From: Pseudorhodobacter sp. PARRP1
GTDB taxonomy: Bacteria; Pseudomonadota; Alphaproteobacteria; Rhodobacterales; Rhodobacteraceae
Assembly: GCA_002256245.1 (NCBI GenBank)
Contig: NKIU01000006.1
Coordinates: forward strand, 1 to 64,000
Length of the DNA stretch: 64,000 nt
Direction: 5' to 3'
Part shown: positions 42,484-51,762 of the stretch, one piece after another
Numbering within the stretch: position 1 is the stretch's first letter
Layout of the letters: each line of letters starts with the position of its first letter
Translations under genes and position numbers: made by a program
Notes under the pieces: model-generated
Told to the model about the DNA's origin: nothing
Database searches by the model: none
What the model saw: the letters and a program-made list of their open reading frames with translations, nothing else

Positions 42484-43566
42484 ATGGACGGCCTTGACAC
42501 GCTGAAAGCCAAATACCTGACCGCCGTCGCCAATGTGGCTGACGAGGCGGGCTTGGAAGATTTGCGCGTCGCGGCCCTTGGCAAGAAGGGCGAGATTTCG
42601 GCGCTGATGTCCGGCCTTGGCAAGATGGAACCCGATCAGCGCAAGGCAGCCGGTGCCATGCTGAACGTGCTGAAGGATGAGATTGACGCAGCCCTGCGCG
42701 CCAAGAAGGCCGCCTTGGGCGATGCCGCGCTGAACGAGCGCCTGCGCTCGGAATGGTTGGACGTGACCATGCCGGGGCGTCCGCGCCGGGTTGGCACCAT
42801 TCATCCGGTGTCTCAGGTGATGGAAGAACTGACCGCGATCTTCGCCGATATGGGCTTTGCCGTCGCCGAAGGCCCGCAGGTGGAATCCGATTGGTATAAC
42901 TTCGATGCCCTGAACATCCCGCCAGAGCATCCGGCGCGGCAGGAGCATGACACGTTCTTCATGAACCGCGCCGAGGGCGACACCCGCCCGCCGCATGTGC
43001 TGCGCACCCACACCAGCCCCGTGCAAATTCGCGCCATGGCCGCCCAAGGCGCGCCGATCCGCGTGATCGCGCCGGGCCGGGTTTACCGGATGGACATGGA
43101 TCAAACCCACACCCCGATGTTCCATCAGGTTGAAGGCTTGGCGATTGACCGCGACATCAGCATGGCGAACCTGAAATGGACGCTGGAAGAATTCTGCCGC
43201 GCCTTCTTCGAGGTGCCCTCGGTAGAGTTGCGCTTCCGCGCCAGCCATTTCCCCTTCACCGAACCCTCTGCCGAGGTCGATATCCGCTGTTCGTGGGAAG
43301 GCGGTCAGTTGAAGATCGGCCAAGGCGACAAGTGGATGGAAATTCTGGGCAGCGGCATGGTGCATCCCAAGGTGCTGTCGGCGGCGGGCGTGAACCCCGA
43401 CGAATGGCAGGGCTTTGCCTTTGGCATGGGCATCGACCGGATCGCGATGCTGAAATACGGCATCCCCGATCTGCGCGCGTTCTTTGAAAGCGATCTGCGC
43501 TGGCTGCGCCACTACGGCTTTGCCAGCTTGGATATGCCCGATCTGGCTGGCGGCTTGAGCGCCTGA
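42484..43566 (+). CDS. pheS: Phenylalanyl-tRNA synthetase alpha subunit
   Basis: A 360-residue class II synthetase subunit. [40 protein letters not shown] (motif 2 region), [10 protein letters not shown] and the motif 3 block [18 protein letters not shown] are present. It forms an alpha2-beta2 enzyme with PheT. The ATG at 42484 follows CCGGAGATTGCC. An opposite-strand small gene and 310 bp lie between pheS and pheT, an arrangement looser than the usual pheST operon. Confidence 0.97.
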   Translation: MDGLDTLKAKYLTAVANVADEAGLEDLRVAALGKKGEISALMSGLGKMEPDQRKAAGAMLNVLKDEIDAALRAKKAALGDAALNERLRSEWLDVTMPGRPRRVGTIHPVSQVMEELTAIFADMGFAVAEGPQVESDWYNFDALNIPPEHPARQEHDTFFMNRAEGDTRPPHVLRTHTSPVQIRAMAAQGAPIRVIAPGRVYRMDMDQTHTPMFHQVEGLAIDRDISMANLKWTLEEFCRAFFEVPSVELRFRASHFPFTEPSAEVDIRCSWEGGQLKIGQGDKWMEILGSGMVHPKVLSAAGVNPDEWQGFAFGMGIDRIAMLKYGIPDLRAFFESDLRWLRHYGFASLDMPDLAGGLSA

Positions 43567-43567
43567 C

Positions 43568-43717
43568 CTAAAGCGCGGGTGCCGTCAGCGCCCGCGTCAC
43601 AAGACCAAACTCGTGCGCGATCATGATGTAAAGCAATGCAGTCAGCGCCAGCAGCAAGCACAGCTTGCCAACGTTGAGCCGTTTGCGGCCTTTGGGGATT
43701 TCAAACATCGGGTCCAT
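43568..43717 (-). CDS. Small single-helix membrane protein between pheS and pheT
   Basis: A 49-residue protein with a charged N-terminus (MDPMFEIPKGRKRLNVGKL) and one hydrophobic helix (CLLLALTALLYIMIAHEFG). The ATG at 43717, or one codon earlier at 43720, has GGGCAGG upstream. Its stop is one base from the pheS stop, convergent. The composition looks like a real membrane protein, but length and lack of recognised relatives keep confidence modest. Confidence 0.5.
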   Translation of the reverse strand: MDPMFEIPKGRKRLNVGKLCLLLALTALLYIMIAHEFGLVTRALTAPAL

Positions 43718-43876
43718 CATCCTGCCCGTATAGCGCACATTTGCCTTCAGAATATGGCATTGCGACACTTGATCTGGCGACAAGCCGTTTCCACAGGGGA
43801 AACTTCCGCGCGCCCGCTTCCCCTTTGCGCCCCGATGCGCTAATCCCGCAGGCGACAATTCCCGAAGGGCCAAGCC

Positions 43877-46285
43877 ATGAAATTCACCCTGTCCTGGTTG
43901 AAAGATCACATTGAGACCACGTCCTCGCTGGACGACATTCTCTACGCTCTCACCGATTTGGGGCTAGAGGTTGAAGAGGTGGTGAACCCGCTGGCAAAAC
44001 TCGCGCCCTTTACGATTGCAAAAGTTCTGCACGCCGAAAAGCACCCCGATGCCGACAAGCTGCGGGTGTGCCGCGTGCTGACGGATGAGGGCGAAAAGCA
44101 GATCGTTTGTGGCGCGCCGAATGCCCGCGAAGGCATCACCGTGGTGCTGTGCAAACCCGGCGATTATGTGCCCGGCATCGACGTGACGCTGGGCGTTGGC
44201 AAAATCCGCGGTGTTGAAAGCCACGGCATGATGGCGTCCGAGCGCGAGTTAGAGCTTTCGGATGAGCATAACGGCATCATCGAATTGCCCTCGGGTGAGG
44301 TGGGTCAGAAGTTCACCGACTGGTTGGCGGTCAATCGCCCCGGTCTGGCCGACCCGATGATCCACGTCAAAGTCACCCCGAACCGCCCCGACGCCTTGGG
44401 CGTGCGCGGCATTGCGCGCGATCTGGCGGCGCGCGGCCTTGGCACGCTGAAACCGCTGGCTATTCCGGCGATCAAGGGCGGCTTTGCCAGCCCTGTGCAG
44501 GTGGAAATTTCGGCCGATCTCAAGGCCAAGGGCTGTCCGCATTTCGCTGGCCGCACCATTCGCGGCGTGCGCAACGGTGCCTCGCCGGACTGGCTGGCGA
44601 ACCGTTTGAAGGCGATCGGGCTGCGCCCAATCTCGGCGCTGGTCGATATCACCAACTATTTCACCTTCGGCCTGAACCGCCCGTTGCATGTGTTCGATGC
44701 CGCCAAGGTGCAGGGCACGTTGCGCATCCATGCCGCTGCGGGGGGCGAAAGCTTTGCAGCGCTTGACGGCAAGACCTACACCTTGCGCGCAGGCCAGATG
44801 GCGATTTCGGATGACCAAGGCGTTGAAAGTCTGGCCGGGATCATGGGCGGCGAAGCTTCGGGCTGCACGCCGGAAACCACCGACGTGTTTCTGGAATCGG
44901 CATGGTGGGACCCGATCACCGTGGCGGCCACGGGCCGTGCGTTGAAGATCAACTCAGACGCCCGCTATCGCTTTGAACGCGGCGTTGATCCCGCTTTCAC
45001 CCTGCCGGGGTTGGATCTTGCCACCCAGATGATCCTTGATCTATGCGGCGGCGAAGCGTCGGATATCGCGCAGGATGGCGCGCCCATCGACACCACCCGC
45101 GCCTACCAGTTGAAGCCCGCCCGCGTGATCAGCCTTGTCGGCATGGATATCCCCGAAGCCGAGCAGCGCAAGACCTTGGAAGCCTTGGGTTTCGTGCTGA
45201 ACGGCGATATGGCGACCCCGCCATCGTGGCGGCCCGATGTGCTGGGCGAGGCTGACCTGATCGAGGAAGTCGCGCGCATCGCCTCGCTGACCAAACTGCA
45301 AGGCAAACCGCTGCCGCGCACCGTCTCGGGCGTGCCGCGTCCGATTCTGACCCCGTTGCAGGTGCGCGAACGCACGGCGCGGCGCAGCATCGCGGCGCTT
45401 GGCTATAACGAATGTGTCACCTACAGCTTCATCGACCAAGCCGCAGCCGAGCTGTTTGGCGGTGGCAGCGATGCCGTGCGGGTGGATAATCCGATCTCGT
45501 CGGAAATGTCGCATCTGCGCCCCGATCTGCTGCCCGGCCTGTTGCGCGCCGCTGCCCGCAATCAGGCGCGCGGTTTCGCCGACATGGCGTTGTTCGAGGT
45601 CGGCCCCGCGTTTCAGGGGGGTGAGCCGGGCGAGCAGCACCTGCAAGCCGCTGGGCTTCTGGTGGGTGCAAGTGCGCCGCGCGACCCCTACGGCAGCCGC
45701 CGCCCGGTCGATGTGTTCGACGCCAAGGCCGATGTCGAGGCGGTTCTGGCCGGCATCGGCGCCCCTGCCCGCGTGCAGATCAACCGCAAGGCGGCGGGCT
45801 GGTGGCATCCCGGCCGTTCCGGCGTGATCGGTCTTGGCCCCAACATGATGGCCACCTTCGGCGAGGTCCAACCCAAGGTTCTGGCGGAAATGGGCGTCAA
45901 AGGCCCGGCTGTTGCCTTCACGATCCTGCTGGCCAATGTGCCGATGCCCAAGGTGAAAACGCCAACCAAACCGGCGCTGGTGCTGTCGGGTCTGCAAGCG
46001 GTGGACCGCGATTTCGCCTTCGTGGTGGATAAGGGGGTTGAGGCTTTGACGGCGGTTAACGCCGCCATCGGGGCCGACAAGGTGCTGATCGAATCCGTCC
46101 GGGTGTTTGACCAGTTCGCCGGCGAGAAGGCCGAGGCGCAGATGGGCGCGGGCAAAAAGTCCATCGCCCTCACCGTGCGCTTGCAGCCGACCGACAAGAC
46201 CCTGACCGAAGCCGATATCGAGGCGGTGTCCGCCAAGATCATCGACAAGGTCAGCAAGGCCACGGGCGGCACGCTGCGCGGCTAA
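43877..46285 (+). CDS. pheT: Phenylalanyl-tRNA synthetase beta subunit
   Basis: An 802-residue subunit. KFTLSWLKDHIETTSSLDDI opens it. The N-terminal tRNA-binding domain holds KHPDADKLRVCRV and VVCGAPNAREG-type text (IVCGAPNARE); the B3/B4 editing region holds GGEASGCTPETTDVFLESAW; the C-terminal anticodon-binding domain holds DRDFAFVVDKGVEA and FDQFAGEKAEAQMGAGKKSI. The editing domain removes mischarged Tyr. The start is an ATG at 43877 with AAGGGCC upstream. It is convergent with the DUF1523 gene 39 bp away. Confidence 0.97.
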   Translation: MKFTLSWLKDHIETTSSLDDILYALTDLGLEVEEVVNPLAKLAPFTIAKVLHAEKHPDADKLRVCRVLTDEGEKQIVCGAPNAREGITVVLCKPGDYVPGIDVTLGVGKIRGVESHGMMASERELELSDEHNGIIELPSGEVGQKFTDWLAVNRPGLADPMIHVKVTPNRPDALGVRGIARDLAARGLGTLKPLAIPAIKGGFASPVQVEISADLKAKGCPHFAGRTIRGVRNGASPDWLANRLKAIGLRPISALVDITNYFTFGLNRPLHVFDAAKVQGTLRIHAAAGGESFAALDGKTYTLRAGQMAISDDQGVESLAGIMGGEASGCTPETTDVFLESAWWDPITVAATGRALKINSDARYRFERGVDPAFTLPGLDLATQMILDLCGGEASDIAQDGAPIDTTRAYQLKPARVISLVGMDIPEAEQRKTLEALGFVLNGDMATPPSWRPDVLGEADLIEEVARIASLTKLQGKPLPRTVSGVPRPILTPLQVRERTARRSIAALGYNECVTYSFIDQAAAELFGGGSDAVRVDNPISSEMSHLRPDLLPGLLRAAARNQARGFADMALFEVGPAFQGGEPGEQHLQAAGLLVGASAPRDPYGSRRPVDVFDAKADVEAVLAGIGAPARVQINRKAAGWWHPGRSGVIGLGPNMMATFGEVQPKVLAEMGVKGPAVAFTILLANVPMPKVKTPTKPALVLSGLQAVDRDFAFVVDKGVEALTAVNAAIGADKVLIESVRVFDQFAGEKAEAQMGAGKKSIALTVRLQPTDKTLTEADIEAVSAKIIDKVSKATGGTLRG

Positions 46286-46295
46286 GACATCCGGC

Positions 46296-46316
46296 GGGGG
46301 CGGTCGCGCCGCCCCC
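46296..46316. terminator. GC hairpin between pheT and the DUF1523 gene
   Basis: GGGGGCGG (46296-46303), loop TCGCG and CCGCCCCC (46309-46316) form a perfect 8-bp stem between two convergent genes. There is no T-run on either side, so it may work with Rho or simply protect 3' ends. Confidence 0.45.
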
Positions 46317-46324
46317 AGCCGACA

Positions 46325-46999
46325 TCAGGGCTTTTTCCGCCAAGTGCCAAACCAGGCACCAATGCGCCCGAAAAACCCGCCCGCCCGCGCCCGCGCGGCC
46401 CCGGCCTGCGCCTCAACGCCATCCCAAGTTTCGCCAACCTCGGCCACAGCGGGCTCGACCATCCGCTCCCAAAATTGCAGCCACATCCGCCGCAACATGA
46501 ACACCCCGAACGCCAGCGCCAGCAGCACGATGATGTTGACGTAAGGAATGATCCGCACATCCGGCCCCGCGACCTCTTTCACCGAAACCGCGTTGGGATA
46601 GATCGACAGCCACGCCAACCGCCAGCCGTAATGCGTCACCGACACCCACTTCGGCGCGGTTTGCGCAGATTTCAGATTGCCCGCCTCGGCTTGCAGGTTG
46701 GAACTGTCGTATTTGAAATAGGGCGGCCAAATCCATCCGGTATCCTCGTTGCGGTAAACGATCACCGAGCCATCATCAAACGCGGCCTCGATGAAGCGGA
46801 TATCGCGCGTCACAGTGCTTTCACCCGTGCCGACATCGGGCGAAGAATAGGCCCATGAATTCTCTGATCCCACGGTCGTCAGACGGTTGTAAGTATTTGT
46901 AATCCTGACAATATCATGCTGCGGCAAAGTGTAGTGCAGAAAGCCTGCCACCAGCAGCAGGATCAGAATCCGGAAGCTCCATTTCACATAGGTCCACAT
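46325..46999 (-). CDS. DUF1523 family membrane protein
   Basis: A 224-residue protein with an N-terminal helix (near 8-24, ILILLLVAGFLHY), a predicted periplasmic domain of about 125 residues rich in Trp and Tyr (DTGWIWPPYFKYDSSNL, VTHYGWRLAWLSIYPNAVSV), a second helix (near 151-169, VNIIVLLALAFGVFMLRRMW) and a cytoplasmic tail. This matches DUF1523, whose function is not known. AGGAGCGATCAGA precedes the ATG. It is the last gene of the six-gene unknown operon, 11 bp after the two-helix membrane protein gene, so the operon ends with two envelope components. Confidence 0.8.
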   Translation of the reverse strand: MWTYVKWSFRILILLLVAGFLHYTLPQHDIVRITNTYNRLTTVGSENSWAYSSPDVGTGESTVTRDIRFIEAAFDDGSVIVYRNEDTGWIWPPYFKYDSSNLQAEAGNLKSAQTAPKWVSVTHYGWRLAWLSIYPNAVSVKEVAGPDVRIIPYVNIIVLLALAFGVFMLRRMWLQFWERMVEPAVAEVGETWDGVEAQAGAARARAGGFFGRIGAWFGTWRKKP

Positions 47000-47010
47000 T
47001 CTGATCGCTC

Positions 47011-47277
47011 CTACTGATAGTTGACGAAATACACGGTCGCGCTGACGCCCGCCGCTGGAATGATGTAAACCAACCAGATCAGGCGCCGACGCAGACTTTT
47101 GTTATAGGCTTGCATCCCCGCCTCGATATAGGCCTGACGGTCGCCTTCGATACCCCCGGCATCGAATTTCTTTTCCAGTTTTTCGCGCCGCACCGATCGC
47201 GAATAGACCGAGACCAGCCAGTAAACCACCGATAACAGGACGAATCCCAAGACTGCCGCCCGCAAGATACCGATCAT
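47011..47277 (-). CDS. Small two-helix membrane protein in the AAA+ operon
   Basis: An 88-residue protein: helix 1 near 4-25 (ILRAAVLGFVLLSVVYWLVSV), a charged cytoplasmic or periplasmic hairpin (RSVRREKLEKKFDAGGIEGD), and helix 2 near 66-86 (LIWLVYIIPAAGVSATVYFV). A longer open frame in the same register runs antisense-like through the upstream DUF6638 gene and was discarded; the ATG at 47277 has a G-rich ribosome site. It lies 13 bp after the DUF6638 gene and 11 bp before the DUF1523 gene. No family was recognised. Confidence 0.75.
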   Translation of the reverse strand: MIGILRAAVLGFVLLSVVYWLVSVYSRSVRREKLEKKFDAGGIEGDRQAYIEAGMQAYNKSLRRRLIWLVYIIPAAGVSATVYFVNYQ

Positions 47278-47290
47278 CGCTGCCCCCCAA

Positions 47291-48652
47291 TCATCGCTGC
47301 CCCCTCGTGACCGCGCCCCATGGGCCAACCGCCGCCGCCAGATCGCGCGCGGGTTTCGGCGCCGGTTGATGGCGGTTGTCCATCGAAGGCTCTGGCCCGA
47401 ACAAGGCCTCGCGCGCGCCTTGGGCATCCACCTTGTATTCACGCTCCAGAAAATCCGCGACATATTGGCGTTTTCTGTCCGACCATGTCGCATATTGCGC
47501 GTAAAACAGTTCCTTGTGCACGATGAACATCTGCCGCACATCCATCGGGGCCAGTTCGGACAACAGCATATTGACCAGATCGCGCTGTGGCCCTGCCGCC
47601 GCGCGCAGCGTGTAGAAATAGGCCCGGTGCTCCGAGGTGATCCGCGGCCAATCCCCCGCGCCTTCAACCCACCGCAAAAGCTGCGCAAGGCCCAGAAACT
47701 CCTCGGGCAAAGCATCGCCCAAGCGGTAAGCAACCTTGCGCAGCTCGGTGCGCCGCGCATCGCCAATGTCCAGTTTGAGGGCGTCGGCGGCATCGACCAG
47801 AACGAAATCCATCTTCTGCCGCAGCACCCCTGCCGCATCCATCCCGCGCGCCTGCACGATGGGTTCGACCAGCCCGTTGCGTTCCAGCCATTCGGCAATC
47901 GCATTGCGCTGAGTCAGGTCAAAAACCGGCGAAATCGGCATCTGGCCAAGATCGTGCCGGGGCGCTGCGCTGATCACGCCGGGAAACTTCACATCGCGAA
48001 ACACGTAAAGCCCGCCAAAATGACTGGTCCAGAAACTGGGTTGCTGAAAGGTCATCGCGGGCAGATTGATCGGCACCCGCGTGACATCACCGGTTTTCTT
48101 GGCCAGTTCGATCATCTCGGCCATCAGCACATCATCGCGCCAACCATCAGGTTCCTGCCGGAAGCGGTCGATCAGCTTGGCCAGTTTGTTGGCATCGGCC
48201 ACATGGCCGCCAATCGTATCGGCCTCAACCGTGATCTGGCGGATTTCCAGCAGCTTGGCAGCATTTGCAATCTCATAGACCGAATTCTGCAATTCCCCCG
48301 CGACAGCATCACGGGCGGTCAGGGCAAAAAGCTGTGCCTCATTCGCTTCGATAAATTGCTGTAAAATCCCGCGCGAGGTGGAAAACTTCATGTTCAACAG
48401 CGGGGCCGATTTCTGGCTGGTGGTCAGCAGAATGAATTGCCGGTTACAGCCATGGGGGTTCAGATACAAATCATCGCCCAATTCATCGCCAATCTCGGGG
48501 GAATAGCCCGAAATGTCGATGTGAAAATCCTTCAGCGCCGTCTGCTTTCCGGTCAGATGTTTCAGCGCGCGATTATAACGCTCTACCAATTGCGGGGATG
48601 ACACCTCAATCAGATTGCCAAACATCAGGCCCTTTTCAATCAGGCGACGCAT
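47291..48652 (-). CDS. DUF6638 family protein
   Basis: A 453-residue soluble protein that I recognise as DUF6638-like, a family of unknown function in Rhodobacteraceae. Recognisable parts are LVERYNRALKHLTGKQTALK (about 22-41), DLYLNPHGCNRQFILLTTSQ, QPSFWTSHFGGLYVFRD, and AQYATWSDRKRQYVADFLER near the C-terminus. There are no signal or membrane segments. Its ATG directly abuts the stop of the AAA+ ATPase gene (TAAATG), so the pair is translationally coupled, which suggests a stable complex or an ATPase with its adaptor or substrate. Confidence 0.75.
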   Translation of the reverse strand: MRRLIEKGLMFGNLIEVSSPQLVERYNRALKHLTGKQTALKDFHIDISGYSPEIGDELGDDLYLNPHGCNRQFILLTTSQKSAPLLNMKFSTSRGILQQFIEANEAQLFALTARDAVAGELQNSVYEIANAAKLLEIRQITVEADTIGGHVADANKLAKLIDRFRQEPDGWRDDVLMAEMIELAKKTGDVTRVPINLPAMTFQQPSFWTSHFGGLYVFRDVKFPGVISAAPRHDLGQMPISPVFDLTQRNAIAEWLERNGLVEPIVQARGMDAAGVLRQKMDFVLVDAADALKLDIGDARRTELRKVAYRLGDALPEEFLGLAQLLRWVEGAGDWPRITSEHRAYFYTLRAAAGPQRDLVNMLLSELAPMDVRQMFIVHKELFYAQYATWSDRKRQYVADFLEREYKVDAQGAREALFGPEPSMDNRHQPAPKPARDLAAAVGPWGAVTRGQR

Positions 48653-50584
48653 TTAAGCCTTGCCCTCCAGATAGCGCCGCTTGGCTTCTTCCTGCCGCTT
48701 GAAATCGCGCACCATGCCTTCAATCGCGACCTCGTCCGATTTATCGGCATAGCGGAATTCGCTATCAGCATAGCGGTTGATTTCCTGAATGACCATTTCG
48801 ACGCTGATCGGCGTGGTCAGCCCCTTAATCATCGCCAGCTTTTCGTCGTAAGGCTTGAACAGGAACAGATCGGGGCTTTCCATCCATGCGTCAGGCAGTT
48901 CAAAATCCATCGCCCGCACCTTCACGGCATCGGTGATGTTCTTGATCGCGCGGCCGGTAAAGCGTTCATCCGCCTGCTGAATAGCCTTCAGGTAAGTCCC
49001 CAGTTTTGCCAGCGTATCCAGCGCGCCCAGATCGGCCTGCACCTTGTCCCAGACGTTCAGCAACCCCGCCTCATGCGGTTTGGCATGGCCTGCAAAACTG
49101 GCCGACACCGCCCGTTTGATTTCTTGCGCCGCAAACAGATCATGGCTTCCAACCGGAATGCTGTGATTTTTGCCCAACAGAAGCGAGAGGATATCAATAT
49201 AATCCTCGCGGCTTTGCGGTCCATCCACCAGAAACCGCGCGCCCGCTCGTTGGCGCAAAGCATCATCGACGTTTTCGGGGTAATTCGAGAACATCCCGAA
49301 GGTGCAATTGCCGCGCACCACGGTATTGGCCCCGGCAAACGCCCCCATGAACACCGCTGTTACCTCTTGCTGCCCCGCCGAAGATTGCCGATCGCCGCGC
49401 TTTCCGGCCACCTGATCAATATCGTCAATGGTGCCAAAGCCAATCACGCCGGGATCGAGCACGTTGTCGATAAAAGCCTTGGCATTCTGCCCGGATTTGC
49501 CCTGATAGGAATCAATCTGGTCAATCGAGAAATTCTGATAGCGAAACGGATAGCCAGCCACCTTGCAATAATCATTCAAGAGCCCCGCCATCATTTGAAT
49601 AAGCGTGGTTTTACCCGTGCCGGGTTTGCCATCCCCCATGAAGGTAAAGATAAAACCGCCCAATTCGGCAAAGGGATTAAGCTTGCGTTCAAAATCATAG
49701 GCCATCAGCATTTTAGCCAAGCGCAGGCTTTGATATTTGGCGATATGGTTGCCCACCACCTCGGACGGCTTTTTGAACTGCATCGTCAAAGCGCCGCCTT
49801 TCGACGCCCGCGCAGGTTTGAAGCCTGAAATCGTCAGCCCGTCGGCCTCCACCCGCCACGAGCCGCCGCTGAAGGCTTGCAGGCGCGGCGCGGTCTCGGC
49901 GCGCAGGGCCACGCGCTGCATCAGGGCCTCGCAAAATGCCGAAATCACCGCAACCAGGCGGGCTTCGTCACTGGCCAGCAGCGCGATGTCCTGATCCAAT
50001 TCCCACAGCGCGCCTTGCAGCGCCAGCGGTGCGTTATCGGTCAGGATCTCCTCCACCGCCCCCACTTCAACGGTGACAGAGCCCATCGACGGCGCAATCA
50101 GATAGGCCGTGGCGTTGGCAAAGGTGTAAAGCGTCATCAGGGCTTCGGCAGCAAGCAATTCGGTAAACTCGGCCCGCCTGCCCTCGGGCAAACGACCCTC
50201 CAGATTGGCCTTCTTCAACTCGGCCAGTCCAGATTGCGCGGCAAAGGTTTCCGCCATCGCCAAGGCAATCGCCAACCCGCGCCGCAGGCTGTGCAGGGCC
50301 GAGGCTTGCAGCGGTGAGACAAGCCCATCCCCCAAGCCTTCAACACGCTCCACCACCCGCACACCACCGGGCCGCGCGGTGGACCGTGTGACCATGCCCG
50401 GCGTGGTCGAGCGGAACATCGGCCTTGCACCGATACCTGGCGAGCGTTCGGGCTTGGCATCAACACTCGCGGCTTTGGCAAGACGTGGCGCGTGGTCAAA
50501 CCCCGTCAGCATCGCCAGCGCAGCGTCATACTGCGCCCGGATCGACTCTTCCCGCAGTTCCATCGTATCGCGCGCGCCTGACAT
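48653..50584 (-). CDS. AAA+ family ATPase in an uncharacterised operon
   Basis: A 643-residue protein. Residues 1-280 have no recognised domain. GDGKPGTGKT (317-326) is a Walker A, TIDDIDQV (about 382-389) a Walker B/DExD-like motif with Asp-Asp, and NYPENVDDALRQRAGARFLV is a sensor/arginine-finger-like block. The C-terminal helical part includes RFTGRAIKNITDAVKVRAMD, typical of AAA+ lid domains that read out nucleotide state. It probably remodels a protein or membrane complex by ATP-driven movement. AGGAGACAGA precedes the ATG. It sits between the 377-residue unknown and the DUF6638 gene. It is not MoxR, FtsH or ClpX by motif. Confidence 0.82.
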   Translation of the reverse strand: MSGARDTMELREESIRAQYDAALAMLTGFDHAPRLAKAASVDAKPERSPGIGARPMFRSTTPGMVTRSTARPGGVRVVERVEGLGDGLVSPLQASALHSLRRGLAIALAMAETFAAQSGLAELKKANLEGRLPEGRRAEFTELLAAEALMTLYTFANATAYLIAPSMGSVTVEVGAVEEILTDNAPLALQGALWELDQDIALLASDEARLVAVISAFCEALMQRVALRAETAPRLQAFSGGSWRVEADGLTISGFKPARASKGGALTMQFKKPSEVVGNHIAKYQSLRLAKMLMAYDFERKLNPFAELGGFIFTFMGDGKPGTGKTTLIQMMAGLLNDYCKVAGYPFRYQNFSIDQIDSYQGKSGQNAKAFIDNVLDPGVIGFGTIDDIDQVAGKRGDRQSSAGQQEVTAVFMGAFAGANTVVRGNCTFGMFSNYPENVDDALRQRAGARFLVDGPQSREDYIDILSLLLGKNHSIPVGSHDLFAAQEIKRAVSASFAGHAKPHEAGLLNVWDKVQADLGALDTLAKLGTYLKAIQQADERFTGRAIKNITDAVKVRAMDFELPDAWMESPDLFLFKPYDEKLAMIKGLTTPISVEMVIQEINRYADSEFRYADKSDEVAIEGMVRDFKRQEEAKRRYLEGKA

Positions 50585-50625
50585 TCTGTCTCCTATCCCT
50601 GATCAATCAATCACTTACACAGCCG

Positions 50626-51759
50626 TCAGCGCGCCGCGATGATGCGATCACCCGCGCCAACCACAAATTTTCGCACGTCGCGGAAGCCGGGCGGATTCAG
50701 ATCGGCCAACACCTGATAGGGCCGCTCGGGCAGGATCACCATGCGCTCAATCCGGGTGGCGCCACTGTCGCTTGCGATCGGGTCCAGCTTGTAAACCTGC
50801 CGCTCGGCGCTGGAAAACCAGCCGTCTTTGACCTCTTCCTCACGATCCGACACAAGGTCCTCGACCGTCCAGACCAGCGCCCAATCATCGCCATCGGGTG
50901 CATTGGCATCGGCGAGCACCTGCGCAATCGGGCCGGATTGCAGGGTGAAATCATGGCTATGCATCGGCCCCAGCGTGATCCGCCGCAGGCGTTTCGGGTG
51001 CAAGCCGCTGAAATCCTTGTCAAACCCCTGCGCGATGGTCAGCAGCTTCAGCCCCAATGCCGATTGTGCCATCAGATGCGCCTGCGCCATCGGCCAGCGG
51101 CGATCGTCATTCGGCAACGGCTTTTTGCCGCTGTCTTCCACATCCATCAGATAGACCACCGGCAGATTGACCTGCGTGTCATAGATCGCCCAATGCAGCA
51201 GGAAATGCTTCCGTTCCGCCCCATCGCGGCGCACGTCTTCAATCCACTGGCAATCAGGATCGTTGCGCGGCCAAAACACGCCGTCCTCGGCCAGCGTTTC
51301 GTAATAAAGCCGCTGCGACAGGGCAAACTGCAACTGAACCGGCACGCTCAGATCGCGCACGATCTGCCGCACCATGCGGTCTTTCAACTCGACCTCTGAT
51401 GCCATGCCGCCCAAATGCTTTTGCACCTGGGCTGCATCCAGCGCCATCATCATCAATTCTTGCGCAACCGGAAAGCCCGAGTCGTGGCGATCAAAGGTCA
51501 GCCGAGGCGAGCCTTCGGCGCGCCCCGTCATCAGATACTTGTAGTTCAGCGCCTTGAACGTGCCCGTCAGCGCCGCAAGATAGCGGCCCAGAACGCGGGC
51601 TTCGGTGCGCGTCAGCCGTCCTTCGGCCTCGACCTCGCTGGCCACACGAATAAGGTGGCGGGTGATCCGCTCAAACTTGGCAAAATAACGCCGCGCGGTC
51701 AGCGTGTCGTAAAGCTCTTGATGATCACCCGTCAGTTGGTCCTTGACCGTATCGGCCAC
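50626..51759 (-). CDS. Uncharacterised 377-residue protein in the AAA+ operon
   Basis: A soluble protein with no family I recognise. The start codon is GTG at 51759 (reads MADTVKDQLTGDHQELYDTL), three bases after the stop of the coiled-coil gene. The N-terminal half is helical (YFAKFERITRHLIRVASEVE, RLTRTEARVLGRYLAALTGT). The C-terminal half is richer in strands and Trp (DDWALVWTVEDLVSDREEE, ERMVILPERPYQVLADLNPP). There is no signal, membrane helix or nucleotide motif. The tight packing before the AAA+ gene suggests a shared complex. Confidence 0.72.
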   Translation of the reverse strand: MADTVKDQLTGDHQELYDTLTARRYFAKFERITRHLIRVASEVEAEGRLTRTEARVLGRYLAALTGTFKALNYKYLMTGRAEGSPRLTFDRHDSGFPVAQELMMMALDAAQVQKHLGGMASEVELKDRMVRQIVRDLSVPVQLQFALSQRLYYETLAEDGVFWPRNDPDCQWIEDVRRDGAERKHFLLHWAIYDTQVNLPVVYLMDVEDSGKKPLPNDDRRWPMAQAHLMAQSALGLKLLTIAQGFDKDFSGLHPKRLRRITLGPMHSHDFTLQSGPIAQVLADANAPDGDDWALVWTVEDLVSDREEEVKDGWFSSAERQVYKLDPIASDSGATRIERMVILPERPYQVLADLNPPGFRDVRKFVVGAGDRIIAAR

Positions 51760-51762
51760 TGG

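Noticed and set aside
41319-42623. A 434-codon open frame antisense to the acyltransferase gene
   Set aside because: Composition is Gln/Arg/His-rich with no motif, and it spans the pheS start region.
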